DNA from: Membranipora membranacea
Lineage: Eukaryota; Bryozoa; Gymnolaemata; Cheilostomatida; Membraniporidae
Reading direction: 5' to 3'
DNA: 64,000 bases
NCBI GenBank assembly: GCA_914767715.1
Contig: OU612073.1
Coordinates: forward strand, 24,306,001 to 24,370,000
In this document: positions 22,345-34,200 of the stretch, piece after piece
How the letters are laid out: each line of letters starts with the position of its first letter
How positions within the stretch are numbered: position 1 is the stretch's first letter
Position numbers and translations under genes: made by a program
Notes under the pieces: model-generated
The model's input: only the letters and a program-made list of their open reading frames with translations
Told to the model about the DNA's origin: nothing
The model's database searches: none

Positions 22345-25300
22345 TCAGTAGTAACTCTGAATTATGATGTCTGAAGCCTTTTCTCCGATCATCATCGCAG
22401 GAGCATTGGTATTACCAGACGTCAGATGTGGCATTATAGAGTTATCTGCTACTCTTAAATTCTCCAACCCTTGTACTCTGAAACAATCATGAAAGAAAAT
22501 AGATATCCGATAACTGAGAAAGTGACCACTATAAGCTCAGGTCACAGGATTCACTGTTATACATGACTCTATAACACTACAGGCCTGAGCATGACTAAAT
22601 AACATTCTAAGGATTAGAGTAATCACCACCCGAATATCACAGATAGTTGGACTAGCTCCAGTTAAGTGAATATAACTGAGTCATTCAACATACAAGCACT
22701 CAACAAATACAAGAATTATCTCTGAGATCATTTCCATTTTCAATGCATTGGATTCATCCTCTCCGCTTTGTATGTTTCTTGAGAACACATCCAACAACAG
22801 TTATCTGCTTGCAAATTCAAAATTCATTAAAACAAGATACAGCAATCAGATTTTTCAGTGTTGGTGGAGGATTATAGCTTCCTTTTATATCAGAACAGAA
22901 GATTGATATTATGTGATAGTGTAAAACAGACCTTAATAAAGGATCGACCACTGCAGTCGGATCGCCTTTAGCACCCATCTTACATGATCCAGCAGCATGA
23001 TAATCTACTCTAGTCATTGTAGATATAAACTCATCTATATATTCATCGCTATCAGGATCAAGGTTATAATCAGATCTATATAAGATGGGCTGATCAATAT
23101 GTGAGCGGGCGCCGAGTTGTTTTCTTTTATTGACATTGACTGGATGGCCGATTCTGTCTCTCTCACGCTCTCTCTCATCGATTAAATAAGCACCGAGATT
23201 CTGCATCTGGGCAGTTTTCACCAAATCTCTGACATATTTATAACCTGTAGTAAGGGAATCAAGGTGATTGTCATTAAGAGTATCTTCTCAACCTATTACT
23301 AACTTTACATGAAGACCCACATCCTTCATCCGCCCAAAAACTTCTTTTTGATTCATATGACTACTTCTTTTAACAACCTTCATCAACATCTTCGTTCATC
23401 AACAACTCTACGTACATTTAAATTTGCATTGTCAAAACATCTGTTATCATTGAATTGAGTTTTATTCCCTTGATTTTATTTCGATTGTTTTTTGTTTTGG
23501 TTTCTTTGCACATCAGAGAGAACATCTTCGGATGATGGTTGTTGCAATAAAAATGTATATGATGCATGCATATATGATGAGGCATCTAAGAGAGATCATG
23601 AAAATAACATGGTGAGATAAAGTTTCAAACAACGAAATATATAGGAAAAGTGGTTTAGCACCGATGGCAGAGATCCTCATTGAGCGCAACTTGAGATGAA
23701 CTGGACATGTTCAGCAAATGGGTGAAGACAGGCTTCATAGATAGCTTCTCTACTCACAACTGACCTCAGGAACAAGGAAGCAGGCACGTCCATGTCTTAG
23801 ATATAAAGATGTAGTGAAACGGAATTTGAAATGGAGAGACATCAAACCGGATACTTGGCAGACTGCAACTAAAGATCGAGCTGCATGGAGAACTATGACC
23901 GGAGACCATAAAATAGAACAGTCATCGTCGACCCAGCGGACTGCTTATGATGATGATATATATATATATGATCTTTTGTAATAACAATAACCTGCTGCAT
24001 AGATGGTTAAGACCTAGCATTATTAACAAGTCAAAAGTTTTAGAATGGGAGAAATCAAGTAAATAAAACAGGCCGAAACATTTGATAATGGATTAATTGC
24101 TCTTGGCTGGGATAAGGAAGGATAACTGAAAACTTGTGACCCTGTAATATACGATGTAGTAACTATAGCACAACAGTTCTATACACATTAAATATATTTG
24201 GCCACAGTGAACTTTCTCAGTAACTTCCACAAGGTAAACATCACCACTAATTTTTCACTATCACACCTATTCACACCATGATGCGTTATTAGCTCATTAG
24301 ACGGCAATCTATCTCGACCCATCAAGACAAACACTGGTACACCTCAGGGCTCCGTTTTAAGTCCTCTTTTGTTTTCCATATATACGGACCGGATTACGTC
24401 TGAATTGAGCAATGTTACCATAATCAAGTATGCTGATGACACCTGTATCATTGGCTGCATTTCCAATCAACAAGATCTAGACTCATACTTTAACGAGATA
24501 GACAGGATTTCTAAGCAATGTCCTGATTATGATCTTTTATTGAATGCCAGCAAAACTCAGGAAATATTATTTTCTACTCAACGAACTAAGCCTCATACCC
24601 CTCCTATCGTTTTAAATGGTGAAAGCATTACTATGTGTGACAAAGTCACTTATCTTGGTATTATGTTAGATCAAAAGCTGCGCTTTGAAGAACACATTCA
24701 GTCTGTTGTGAGTAAAGCTGAGCAGCGAATGTATATTGTCAGGAATTTTGTACATCTTAGCACCATACCCCTTGCCACTATGTTATTTAAAAGTTTTATT
24801 GTTTCCCTGCTCACTTATTGTTTACCAGTATTATACACTACTATTTTTGCTAAAGACAAGAAACGTTTGAGCAAGTTTTTTGATCAGGCCTCAAAGCTCA
24901 AACTCCAAGTAGATGATCTCGACAGCCTTATGACTAAGCGTACCAAAACACTTGCCCTCCGATATATCCATGACGATGACCACTTTATGAACAACATTCT
25001 TGCTAAATGCCCCTCAGGCAGGTATCGAACAATTAAACACAGAAGTGCCTTTGGTAAAGACTGTTTTTGAGGCATGCTATCCATATTTTAAATGATATTC
25101 TCTTTTAATCATCCATCTATTTTTCCTTGTATGTGCTGGCTCCTTTTCAGTATGAACACCCTTATCTCGCAACATATTATTTTATGTTAGTGATAGAATA
25201 CAATCAATCAATCAATCAATAAAACTTGCGGATATTGAGCTACAGGCCTATACCTCTTACCTGCTTTCATTACCTGTCTATCATGAGGATGAGCGAGCAG

Positions 25301-28300
25301 GTTAGGGTCTATTATAGGTCTGCTGTGAGGATCTGAGTCTAGTAGGGTTATAGAACCTCTGCTAAGAGGATGTAAAACTGCAGGTAACATAAAGGAACCA
25401 GCCATGTTCTTATTGGTAAAATACCGGGATATCTGTAAACACATAATCACAGAGATATTAGAATGAAGACGTATACTTTATTTCCTAGTTTTCTTATAAT
25501 GCAAATTTATCCTGATATGTCAGAGTAAATTAGATGGGAATTTTGTGGACTTTCTGCCCCAAATGTATATCCCATCATCCATACCTTTGTTATTCAGTTA
25601 GAAATTCAGATTAAAAGCACATATTACATTCCCACTTACAGTTCGGTGGTTAAGGTTAGATGAGCTGAGTATCCTATCGTTGAGCTCACCACCTGGATCT
25701 CCACCGAACACTATACCTCCCATATGGAGCTGTATCTGAGGTGCTCTGTCAGACATACAGTAATATCCATCTCTATAATCCATCAAACAACTCATCATTG
25801 TAGCGTTGCAGGCTAGGGGTCCTGTGACAAAACGAAAATTCCTATTCTGAAGAAATTGGTATTTACCTTATTGTAACAAGTAGCTTATTGTTTATCAGTG
25901 AATATAGCCCAGCTATCACTCCTAATACCACACCTACCTGCATATGTTAGACCAGGTGGTCAGAGGCCTTACCTTGGCCAAACCAGTCATATTTTAGTTT
26001 GGTGCTTCGAGTGCCAAGTTCAGAAAACTCCAGCGTCTTCACTCGCTCAGGGTGCTTAAAGAATACATTCATAGGCATAATAGGATGGTCCTGAAAATTC
26101 TCTCCGACCGGCAAATCGGCTACTAATGGAATCTAAAAGTACAGATTCATTGTGCTGTAATAGAGACTAAGCAAGGCTACCGACAATGAATACGAGATAA
26201 TGACAATATGTGCAGATTAGATGGCTGCTGTATAGGTGTGTCCCACTCCTACACACCCTTCAATCATTCACACAATTATTGTATGCTATTTCAAAATCAG
26301 GGTAAGACTCTTATTCAAAATTATTTCTAATGAGAATGGGAAAATATCAAAACTGTTTGAGGATTAAGTTTCAGTGTATACCTTATGTTTACTAAGTTCC
26401 TGTTTCGGACCCACACCTGACAGCAGTAGTAGATGTGGTGTATTAATGGCGCCTGCTGACAGTATGACCTCTCTGTTAGCATATACATCATAATAAACAT
26501 CGGAGTTATCTCCTGTCTTTACAACTCGCACTCCTTCAGCTTTTTTGCCATCAAAAAGCACCTGAAATAAGTGAGGGTGAGGATTACAGATTTATCAAGT
26601 AGTTGTGTCAGCCAGTAGCTCATACTTCTATACTTCCGGCTGGATTATGACCTCAGTCCTCAGTCCAATGCCCAGACCTACAACACAGGTTGTATGTCTA
26701 GATCTATGTGATAAAACTGAGAGTAGAAAGACATTATGACAGAGTCTCAAAGTAAAACGTCTGAGGTTATGTGGGTTAAAATGTGGGTTAAAATCGCAAG
26801 TGTTGTCTTTGTCCGAGGACTGAGAAATATCAGGGCCTTAAGGGCGCGGCCGCCGTATTCGGTGCCAAGTTGCTCTCAGTTTGCAGGCAGGTCGGAGCAC
26901 ACCTGGGCCGTCACATGAGCCCAGTAGTCAGTAGACTGCAGCGGGATTCGAACCCAGGACCTCAAACGCTTGCGCGTTAAAGGGCAGGCGCTCTAACCAA
27001 CCGCTGAAACGTCAATTCCAATTTTATTTGAAAATGTAGGCAAAATCAAGTCTTTCTGCTTGAGCCCATTGATAAATACGAAAGTCGGATTTCCTAAGTT
27101 GGCGGCTTCAGGATGTAATAACCACATCTTACTGCCTAGGATTACAGTGAGTAGTATATTTGTACCTTGGTGACTTGTGTATCAGTGATGACTGTTAGGT
27201 TCTTTCTACCCTTAGCTGGCTGTAGATAGGCTGTAGCAGAACTACATCTTCTCCCATTGCACACGGTGTAATGACACGGCGATATACCTAAAAAACATAT
27301 AGGCAAAAAATTATATATTATAACGTTATAACATCGATCACTTACAACTTGATCAGGCGATCAAACCACTTTCCTGTGCTTATGAAAATGTACCTGTCAT
27401 CTGTTCTACTGATGAATGGTGATGGTGGCATTTTTCTATGGTATAAAAAGTTGGCCAGTTTGAACAGATAGAAAATATATGGACTCCCAGCTGAGCTTGC
27501 AAAAACATGGGTGGGAACTGAAGCTAACATTCTGTTATCCAAAATCTAGCTAAATTGAGCTAACATTTATCCTTCTATAGTGAAACTTAACTTGGCTAGT
27601 TATTCAGTCACTGAATGGTCAATGATGTTATCACATATGAGTTATATAAAATATTAAAAGTGTTTAGGAAAGCAAAAAAACATTGTTCATATCTAAGCAT
27701 TTTCATAGCGAAGGACAAAAAAAATCAAATTTTATTCGCACAAGGACATTTTTGAATAATATTACCAGTTTCAAAGTGCAAAAACTAAGAGTCTAGAAGG
27801 GCCTAGAAAACATTATCTCCCCTGTTACAGATTATAACTCTATAAAATATCTTCGCCTAGGCTACCTTTGGTCGATACTGACTTGTGATAATTTCTAGTG
27901 AAAATATAACAGCCTGGTAACTGACCTAGGCTAGGTTAGTGGATCATCATTATAGTGTTCATCTGTAACTCGGGAGATACCATACTCTAGACTCTGGGTT
28001 TTTGCACTTTGAAATCGGTCATATCATTCAATAATGTCCTTGTGCAAGTTAATGATATTGTTTATGGCGTGCCCCCCCCCCCCCGTCAGTTTGATTGATG
28101 ATGTTTAACGACCTACCTTGGCTGTCACCGTTGTTGTAGGACATGTTTTCATTGATTCCAAGTTCAGATGATGCATTTATTAACTTCTTAGCTAGATCAT
28201 CATAATGTGGAGTGTTTGGTGATATTCTAACTGGACCACCCTGTCCCAATCCATCTGGAGACAGACAGACAGACAGACAGAGTTACTTGTAGATCTCAGA

Positions 28301-30319
28301 TCAAATAAAACTTAGCTGTAAAATCCTGGTTCTGAATTAGCAGCTGAGCAGACAGAGAGTTAGAAGAAGGATGGAAGGTGTATACAATACTATTACTAGG
28401 GCGTCCATATACAATACTATTACTAGGGCGTCCATATACAATACTATTACTAGGGCGTCCATATACAATACTATTACTAGGGCGTCCATATACAATACTA
28501 TTACTAGGGCGTCCATATACAATACTATTACTAGGGCGTCCATATACAATACTTTTACTAGGGCGTCCATATACAATACTATTACTAGGGCGTCCAACCA
28601 GAACGGAGAGTTAGAAGAAGGGTCGAAGGTGTATACAATACTATTACTAGGGTGTCCAACCAGAACGGAGAGTTAGGAGAAGGGTGCAAGGTGTATACAA
28701 TACTATTACTAGGGCGTCCATATACAATACTATTACTAGGGCGTCCATATACAATACTATTTCTAGGGCGTCCATATACAATACTATTACTAGGGCGTCC
28801 AACCAGAACGGAGAGTTAGAAGAAGGGTCGAAGGTGTATACAATACTATTACTAGGGCGTCCAACCAGAACGGAGAGTTAGGAGAAGGGTGCAAGGTGTA
28901 TACAATACTATTACTAGGGCGTCCAACCAGAAAATTCTGCTTCTACTAGGGCATTTTAATGTTTGCATATTGTGCATACTTATTTCTCAGGACTTAACAG
29001 CTCAAACAAGCAAGAGTAAACCTAAAGTTTGTGTAGAGCTGAGACATATTTACCGCCAGGTCCTGATTGATGCCTTAAACAAAGTAGGAAACTTACCTTC
29101 TTGAAGGAAATAATCTTCTAGTTTGAGAAAATATTTCTCCACTCCCTGCCAGCCCCATCCTGTACACCCCTCCTTCTCCCAGCTATTAAAGTCCTCGGGG
29201 TGTCCTCGTACATATACCATATAACCAACAGAGCTACCCCCTCCTAGTATCTTACCGTGCTGTGTACCAACTCTCTGAGAGCAGATAACACATAAACAGT
29301 CAGTCACTCATTGGTTCGGAGGAACAGAATAAAAATACATCGCAAGCTATGCTATGATGTAAGCTATTGCAAGCTATTGAGCTGCTGGTGTCATAATAAT
29401 ACCCATTGTTCATAAATCAATTCTTCATTAACTATTGAAACACAGAAATTATAGCATAATATTAGGCCTAACTCATAAAATGTCCAAAAAAATTTTATTT
29501 TCTCAACTGATCAATCGTTTCATGCAGGGTGTGGTCCAGTGCCCATAGATACTCCATAGAGTGACTGATTAGGGTTGACCCCTGAGGATTGACCCCTGAG
29601 GATTGACCCCTTAGGATTGATCCTAGTGCTGCTTGTACTCACCCTGTCGTTATATCCACCGGCAGCATTTCGCTGACCTTCTGTAAAGTCCCACCAGTTA
29701 TACCTCTTATCATTACATACATCAGCAGCACTCATCGGTATATCTATATCAGGATTATCTCCTCCTAGGCTACCAGCCTCGAGGAGTAATACAGAGAACT
29801 GACCGTCCTCTGTCAGCCTGTTAGCTAGAACACAGCCAGCTGACCCGCCTCCCACTACCGATAAGTGTGTAAAAGATTATCATCACAGACATCGATAATA
29901 GTATCAGAAAGTAAGTCAAGCTCCACTTCACCCTCTCTATAAAGTATTCAATAATTCTACCAACTACATGACATGGTGTCATAGCTTGCCACTTGATCAA
30001 GGTAATAAATGAGATTAGTGAGCATATGAGTACACAGTAAATGGTGAGATAAGATGAGGAGACATGGCGTGATATGAGTATGATAACACAAATGAACCAT
30101 AGGTTAATTGTAGACATATTCTCACTTACCAATGATAAAATCATATGAGCGCTGCAGCTGTTCCAAAGCAATAGGGCCATAGAAGTCATGTGCTTCACCA
30201 TACAACTGCTTGACTCCACATTTCTTCTTTTTGCTAAACAACTTATGAGAAAGCAATGCTAGGCCTGCTGTAGCTATGGCCCCCAATACAACCTTACTGT
30301 CAACTACAGAGGCTTGCAT
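22345..30319 (-). CDS. GMC-family FAD oxidoreductase (choline dehydrogenase-like), complete
   Basis: Eleven exons join in phase to 659 residues: 30130-30319, 29643-29854, 29097-29274, 28117-28254, 27166-27287, 26382-26561, 25973-26132, 25640-25821, 25261-25432, 22932-23244, 22345-22477. GMC enzymes oxidise alcohols with bound FAD; choline dehydrogenase is the best-known animal member. Visible marks: the FAD dinucleotide motif [16 protein letters not shown] near residues 62-77 (V64 is split by intron 1); [19 protein letters not shown]; the GMC signature [14 protein letters not shown]; and the active-site pair H594 in [11 protein letters not shown] and N640 in [14 protein letters not shown]. 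The N-terminus has a hydrophobic segment ([14 protein letters not shown], about residues 10-24) followed by basic residues, suggesting a membrane anchor or organelle targeting. All key residues are intact. The substrate cannot be read from sequence; insect ecdysone or glucose dehydrogenase-like roles are also possible. Confidence 0.92.
23645..23955 (+). mobile_element. Decayed LINE 3' end in GMC intron 10
   Basis: Plus-strand codons give [12 protein letters not shown], stops, [20 protein letters not shown], then [16 protein letters not shown]. This is the recognisable C-terminal end of many non-LTR retrotransposon reverse transcriptases (usually GHVLRMDDDR, GRPKLRYKDV, WEELAADRSAWR). Several in-frame stops are present. 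It is followed by TATATA repeats. Confidence 0.75.
24282..25222 (+). mobile_element. 5'-truncated LINE with reverse transcriptase C-terminal half
   Basis: An open frame from about 24282 to 25070 contains [19 protein letters not shown] and [13 protein letters not shown]. These are reverse-transcriptase core motifs; YADD is the catalytic box. Then come [12 protein letters not shown] and [18 protein letters not shown] (thumb region). It ends DCF-stop, followed by an untranslated stretch and a CAAT-repeat tail (25200-25222), as in LINEs with microsatellite 3' ends. The N-terminal half of the polymerase and any endonuclease are missing. It lies antisense in the largest GMC intron. The clade (Jockey/CR1-like) is uncertain. 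Confidence 0.85.
26790..27017 (-). mobile_element. tRNA-derived SINE
   Basis: On the minus strand, GCGGTTGGTTAGAGCGCC (A-box region) and GGGTTCGAATCCCGC (B box) form a tRNA-like head. The body is CCCAGGTGTGCTCCGACCTG, CCTGCAAACTGAGAGCAAC, GCGGCCGCGCCC, TTAAGGCC. The body is shared with the copy at 61838-62064. It lies in a GMC intron. Confidence 0.8.
28371..28935. repeat. 27-bp minisatellite with higher-order blocks
   Basis: The unit is TATACAATACTATTACTAGG plus GCGTCCA. Runs of one to eight units are separated by a 36-bp spacer (ACCAGAACGGAGAGTTAGAA and on), making nested repeats. Because 27 is a multiple of three, false reading frames stay open on both strands. It lies in GMC intron 3. Confidence 0.95.
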
Positions 30320-30689
30320 ATTGGTGGAAACTGAGTTGTACTACCATCAGGACTTGCTCTGCCATGTATTCAAGTTTTCTATGTAGTTTCTCTTTGTAAT
30401 ATGTCAAGGTCATAAATAAGCTCCGCCCAGCGCTTCATTGAATGAATGAGCTTGGATTTTCCACTTCCCTTCATTACACACAAATTTGGAACTCGGTAAG
30501 TAAAATCAAACTGTGTGATAGCTCTTACTCATTTTCTAACAAAAGACCAGGCCAATGATTAAGGCTTAGGCATATACATGATTTATCAGTACTTCTGTAC
30601 TATCTAAACAAGTAATCCTGGTAAGTTCCAAACCCAAAACTGGAGTGTCAATCATTGAATCAATGATGCCAAAACTAGCCTGTCTTGAC

Positions 30690-30935
30690 AGAGCTACTAC
30701 CATGGAAAACATGGAAGAATTGAGAGCAGAGTACAGTTTTAGTTAAGATGGCATAATTATAGCACTTTCTTGAGACAGTGGGGCAACAAGGCCTTATGGG
30801 CGTGGCCACAATGCTTGCTGACAAGCTGCTCTCAGTTTATATGCCTGTCAAAGCAGACTTGAAAATACATGGTACCCTAGTAGTTAGTGGTTAGTAGAAG
30901 AACTGAAAATAGACCTATGCCTGTCTTGACAAAGC
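30690..30935. repeat. Dispersed repeat, copy 1 (SINE-related)
   Basis: About 245 bp starting GACAGAGCTACTACCATGGA and ending near AGAACTGAAAATAGACCTAT. It is almost identical to 34536-34790. Its reverse complement shares AAACTGAGAGCAGCTTG and GGCCACGCCCATAAGGCC with the SINE bodies at 26.8 and 61.9 kb. It sits between the divergent GMC and TELO2 starts. Confidence 0.85.
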
Positions 30936-31272
30936 TTTGTCAAGACATCATTTTCAGTGGTCTGGTAAAGGAACCTGAAGCGTGACTATTGAGGTGACAA
31001 GTCAACATAGCTTGCATGTAAAGCAATGGGGAAGTGAATAGAGGTGTTGATTGAGAGGCCGTAATGGTAGCCTGATGGATGAGATGCATTATACTCTTTG
31101 ATAATGTGGGCACATATATATACCAGCTCTTTGTTTATTATTTGTAAGAGGTAATCAGCTCACAGCTGATTGAATTAGCTGTGTGCTGTAGACCAAACAT
31201 TTATTTTTGAAATGCCTCACGTCTCTTTTCAACAATCTGATTTATCCCTTTTCAGTATTTCTCTGTAAGAAG

Positions 31273-34200
31273 ATGGAGTCCTATCAGCTCCAGGTTCAAT
31301 CGCTGCTTAGTCAGATGAGGAACGACGATAACATAACTGAAAGCTTGAGTGCACTGAACCACCTGCTCCCTACATCACACGAGAGCTCATGTCAGCTCTA
31401 TCCCTTCTGTAGTGATTACTCGTCAGCTCGTAGGTTCTACATGTCAGGACCTTATGAGACTCTTCTCTATAAACTCCTTGATCTGATGGGAAACATCCAA
31501 GTATTCACCGCACACAGTAAACTGATCACAGTGGCGTTTACTGAAGGCAGGCATGATGCAGCTTTTGAGGTAATTTCTACTGATTTGATTCTACTGATAC
31601 TGATCACCTGCGATTGACTTTTGATATTTATTTCTGTAATCCCCACCATACTGAGCTTATCCTTTATTTATATAAGATTGCAACCTGTCAGCGGATAGTA
31701 CATGAGGGACTTATTTGCCTAATGTGCCCAAACAATACCTTGCCATGTGGTGCTTACCAATCGATACATGAAGTGAAGAGAATGGGTGATGATGTGATAT
31801 ATCTGGATATCCAGGCCGTCTGTTAGAGCTGTATATATAACGTGTTTATTATCATGATTCAGGTACTTAGTACTGGACTAAGCTCTAAGTACAGCTCCCT
31901 GACTAACGAGAGATGTCTGTACCTCGTCACACAACTCGTATCATTCAACAAACTATCAGATGTAGTGAAGAAGAAATGTGCTGATGAGACGGTCATGTTT
32001 AATGGAGAGTTTGATTCTCTGATACAGGCCATAGTGAATCTGCCGGACCGAGCTGCTAACAGGTATATAAGTCTGTTTAGTGCAATGCCTCTGTTCTAAC
32101 ATTGAAGTCAGCTCAAACAAGCCCCCCCCCCCATATTTATTAATTTTCCCTCAAATTTTGCCGTAATTTCTTTGGCATGTTATGGAAATCATCCGTCCAA
32201 TAGTGTATATCAGTGTAAGCGAAGCCGTTTAGTAACATTCCTGTCTTGAGAGAAACATATAATGTTTATCCATGTTATACTGAACTACAGCTCATGTTTG
32301 CTCAAGAGAAGATTTGATGAGCACATTAGCTGTGTGACGATCATGACTGACTTCACCGATTATTGTCTAGAGCTACAGTTTCTTATTATATTATGGTATC
32401 ATTGTATCATCTACACATATAATAGTAAACATGGTCCCATACAGAGGGATCCATTGTGTTCCCCTCTTTGATCGATTGAAAATAAAGTTCAAATTTATCA
32501 TTATTTATTTATTTCACTAACAAAAATCAACACAAGAATCTGTATGTTTAGATTTCAACGCAATGTACCAGAGCCGCTTCAAAGAGACCAATATTATCTC
32601 ATAGTATTCAAAGCCATACTAACAGGGCTGCATGCTGTCAAGTCACGTCTAGAACTGTCCATGCCCAGCTCCGTGGCCTTTGTCAGCCAGCTTGTGGGTA
32701 AACTGTGTCTAAACGGACACGCCACAGATCTGTGGAAACATTTGTTGGCAAACATCATGGTAAGCTCTGTTTCTACAATGATATCTTCTATATACAGTCT
32801 TGGCTTATTACTTAGTTTTGGAACACCACATCACTTGTAATGTATTGAGTCTTATAAATAGTTTTACCCATCACAATATGCGCCAACCATTACTCTAAAT
32901 GTAGATTATCACTCCTATCAATGTCAATGTAATGCACTATTTCAGCTGACTCTTCTGTGATTTTATATTTGGTAGATGAGTCAGGATTTCTTGATCTCCC
33001 GAGTATTCCATAAGGTTATATGTGGCATTCCCCTGAAATGTCTCGACGCTACAATCATACCACTGCTTAAGTGTGTTCATCATCATGAAGACCTCTCTGC
33101 ACTGCTCGGCAATACAATCATAAGTATGTTATTAGTAGACCTGATGCTTATGTCTTGTGTGAGGGCTTGTGATATTGCCCTCTAGTAAGGTAGTTCATTC
33201 GCTTTACAATCTTTCGTGAACAATCGTATTTCTTTTCCTTAGCGGATGAGGGAATTTGTTTTCAAATTTACAAAACTTGAGTCTACTCTCTAATTACAGT
33301 AAAACCCATCAAAGCCCGTATCAGTGAAAATCGTGTATATCAGAATGCTATAATAATGATAGTAAATCTGATTTTATGAATGTTTCGTGATATCCTTTTG
33401 ATTCTCTAGTTGTCTCTGTATATATGATGTATATATGATGTATATATGATGTATATATGATGTAAATATATATATGATGTATATATGATGCTTTATTATA
33501 GACACTACAAGATTGGAATATTTGATAATGGATAAATTATTCCTACACAAATACTACACGACTCCCGATGTACACTTACTGCTGTATAATGTGGTGGGGT
33601 ATCTGGCCTCTTCTCCCAGTCGTGTGGAGCTATATCAGGATCTGGCTGTCAAACTTCTACGTGTGTGGTCTGATAACAGTAGCATCAGGTAATACCTTCG
33701 GAGAATACCTACGGGGAATACCTAAAGGGAATACCTACGGGGAATACCTATGGGGAATACCTAAAGGGAATACCTACAGGCACTTCTAGAATCTTACTTG
33801 ACTTTGATCTTGCCCTAATCCTTATTTCTCATTGGACCAGCTGCTAGATACAAATTCATTACAGCAAGTAAATAAAGTACCAACTGTTTACATTGACAAA
33901 TTCAGACCATGTTGTTAATATCATCATGTAGAACACAAGATTCCCTCTTTATCCCTTGCCTCCTTTATGATTTATAAGTTCGGTACTTTCATCAAAGATT
34001 ATAAATACTATCGTTGTGTACAAAAGCAACCATTCAAAGTGGCACCTCTTTTCTCATCATGTATTGTTAGTGTAGCTCTATTGTTCGTCTGAGTGCAGGT
34101 AGTTTTATGGTTGACCTCTCCGTGTTATATAATGTATTTTTGTATATTACATACATATTAAATTTTGGTATATTACAGACATTATTATGTTTTGAATATT

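Noticed and set aside
28337-28935. Repeat-protein reading frames on both strands, and a CRISPR-like look
   Set aside because: The frames arise because the 27-bp unit is divisible by three and lacks stops. There are no variable spacers, and the host is an animal genome.
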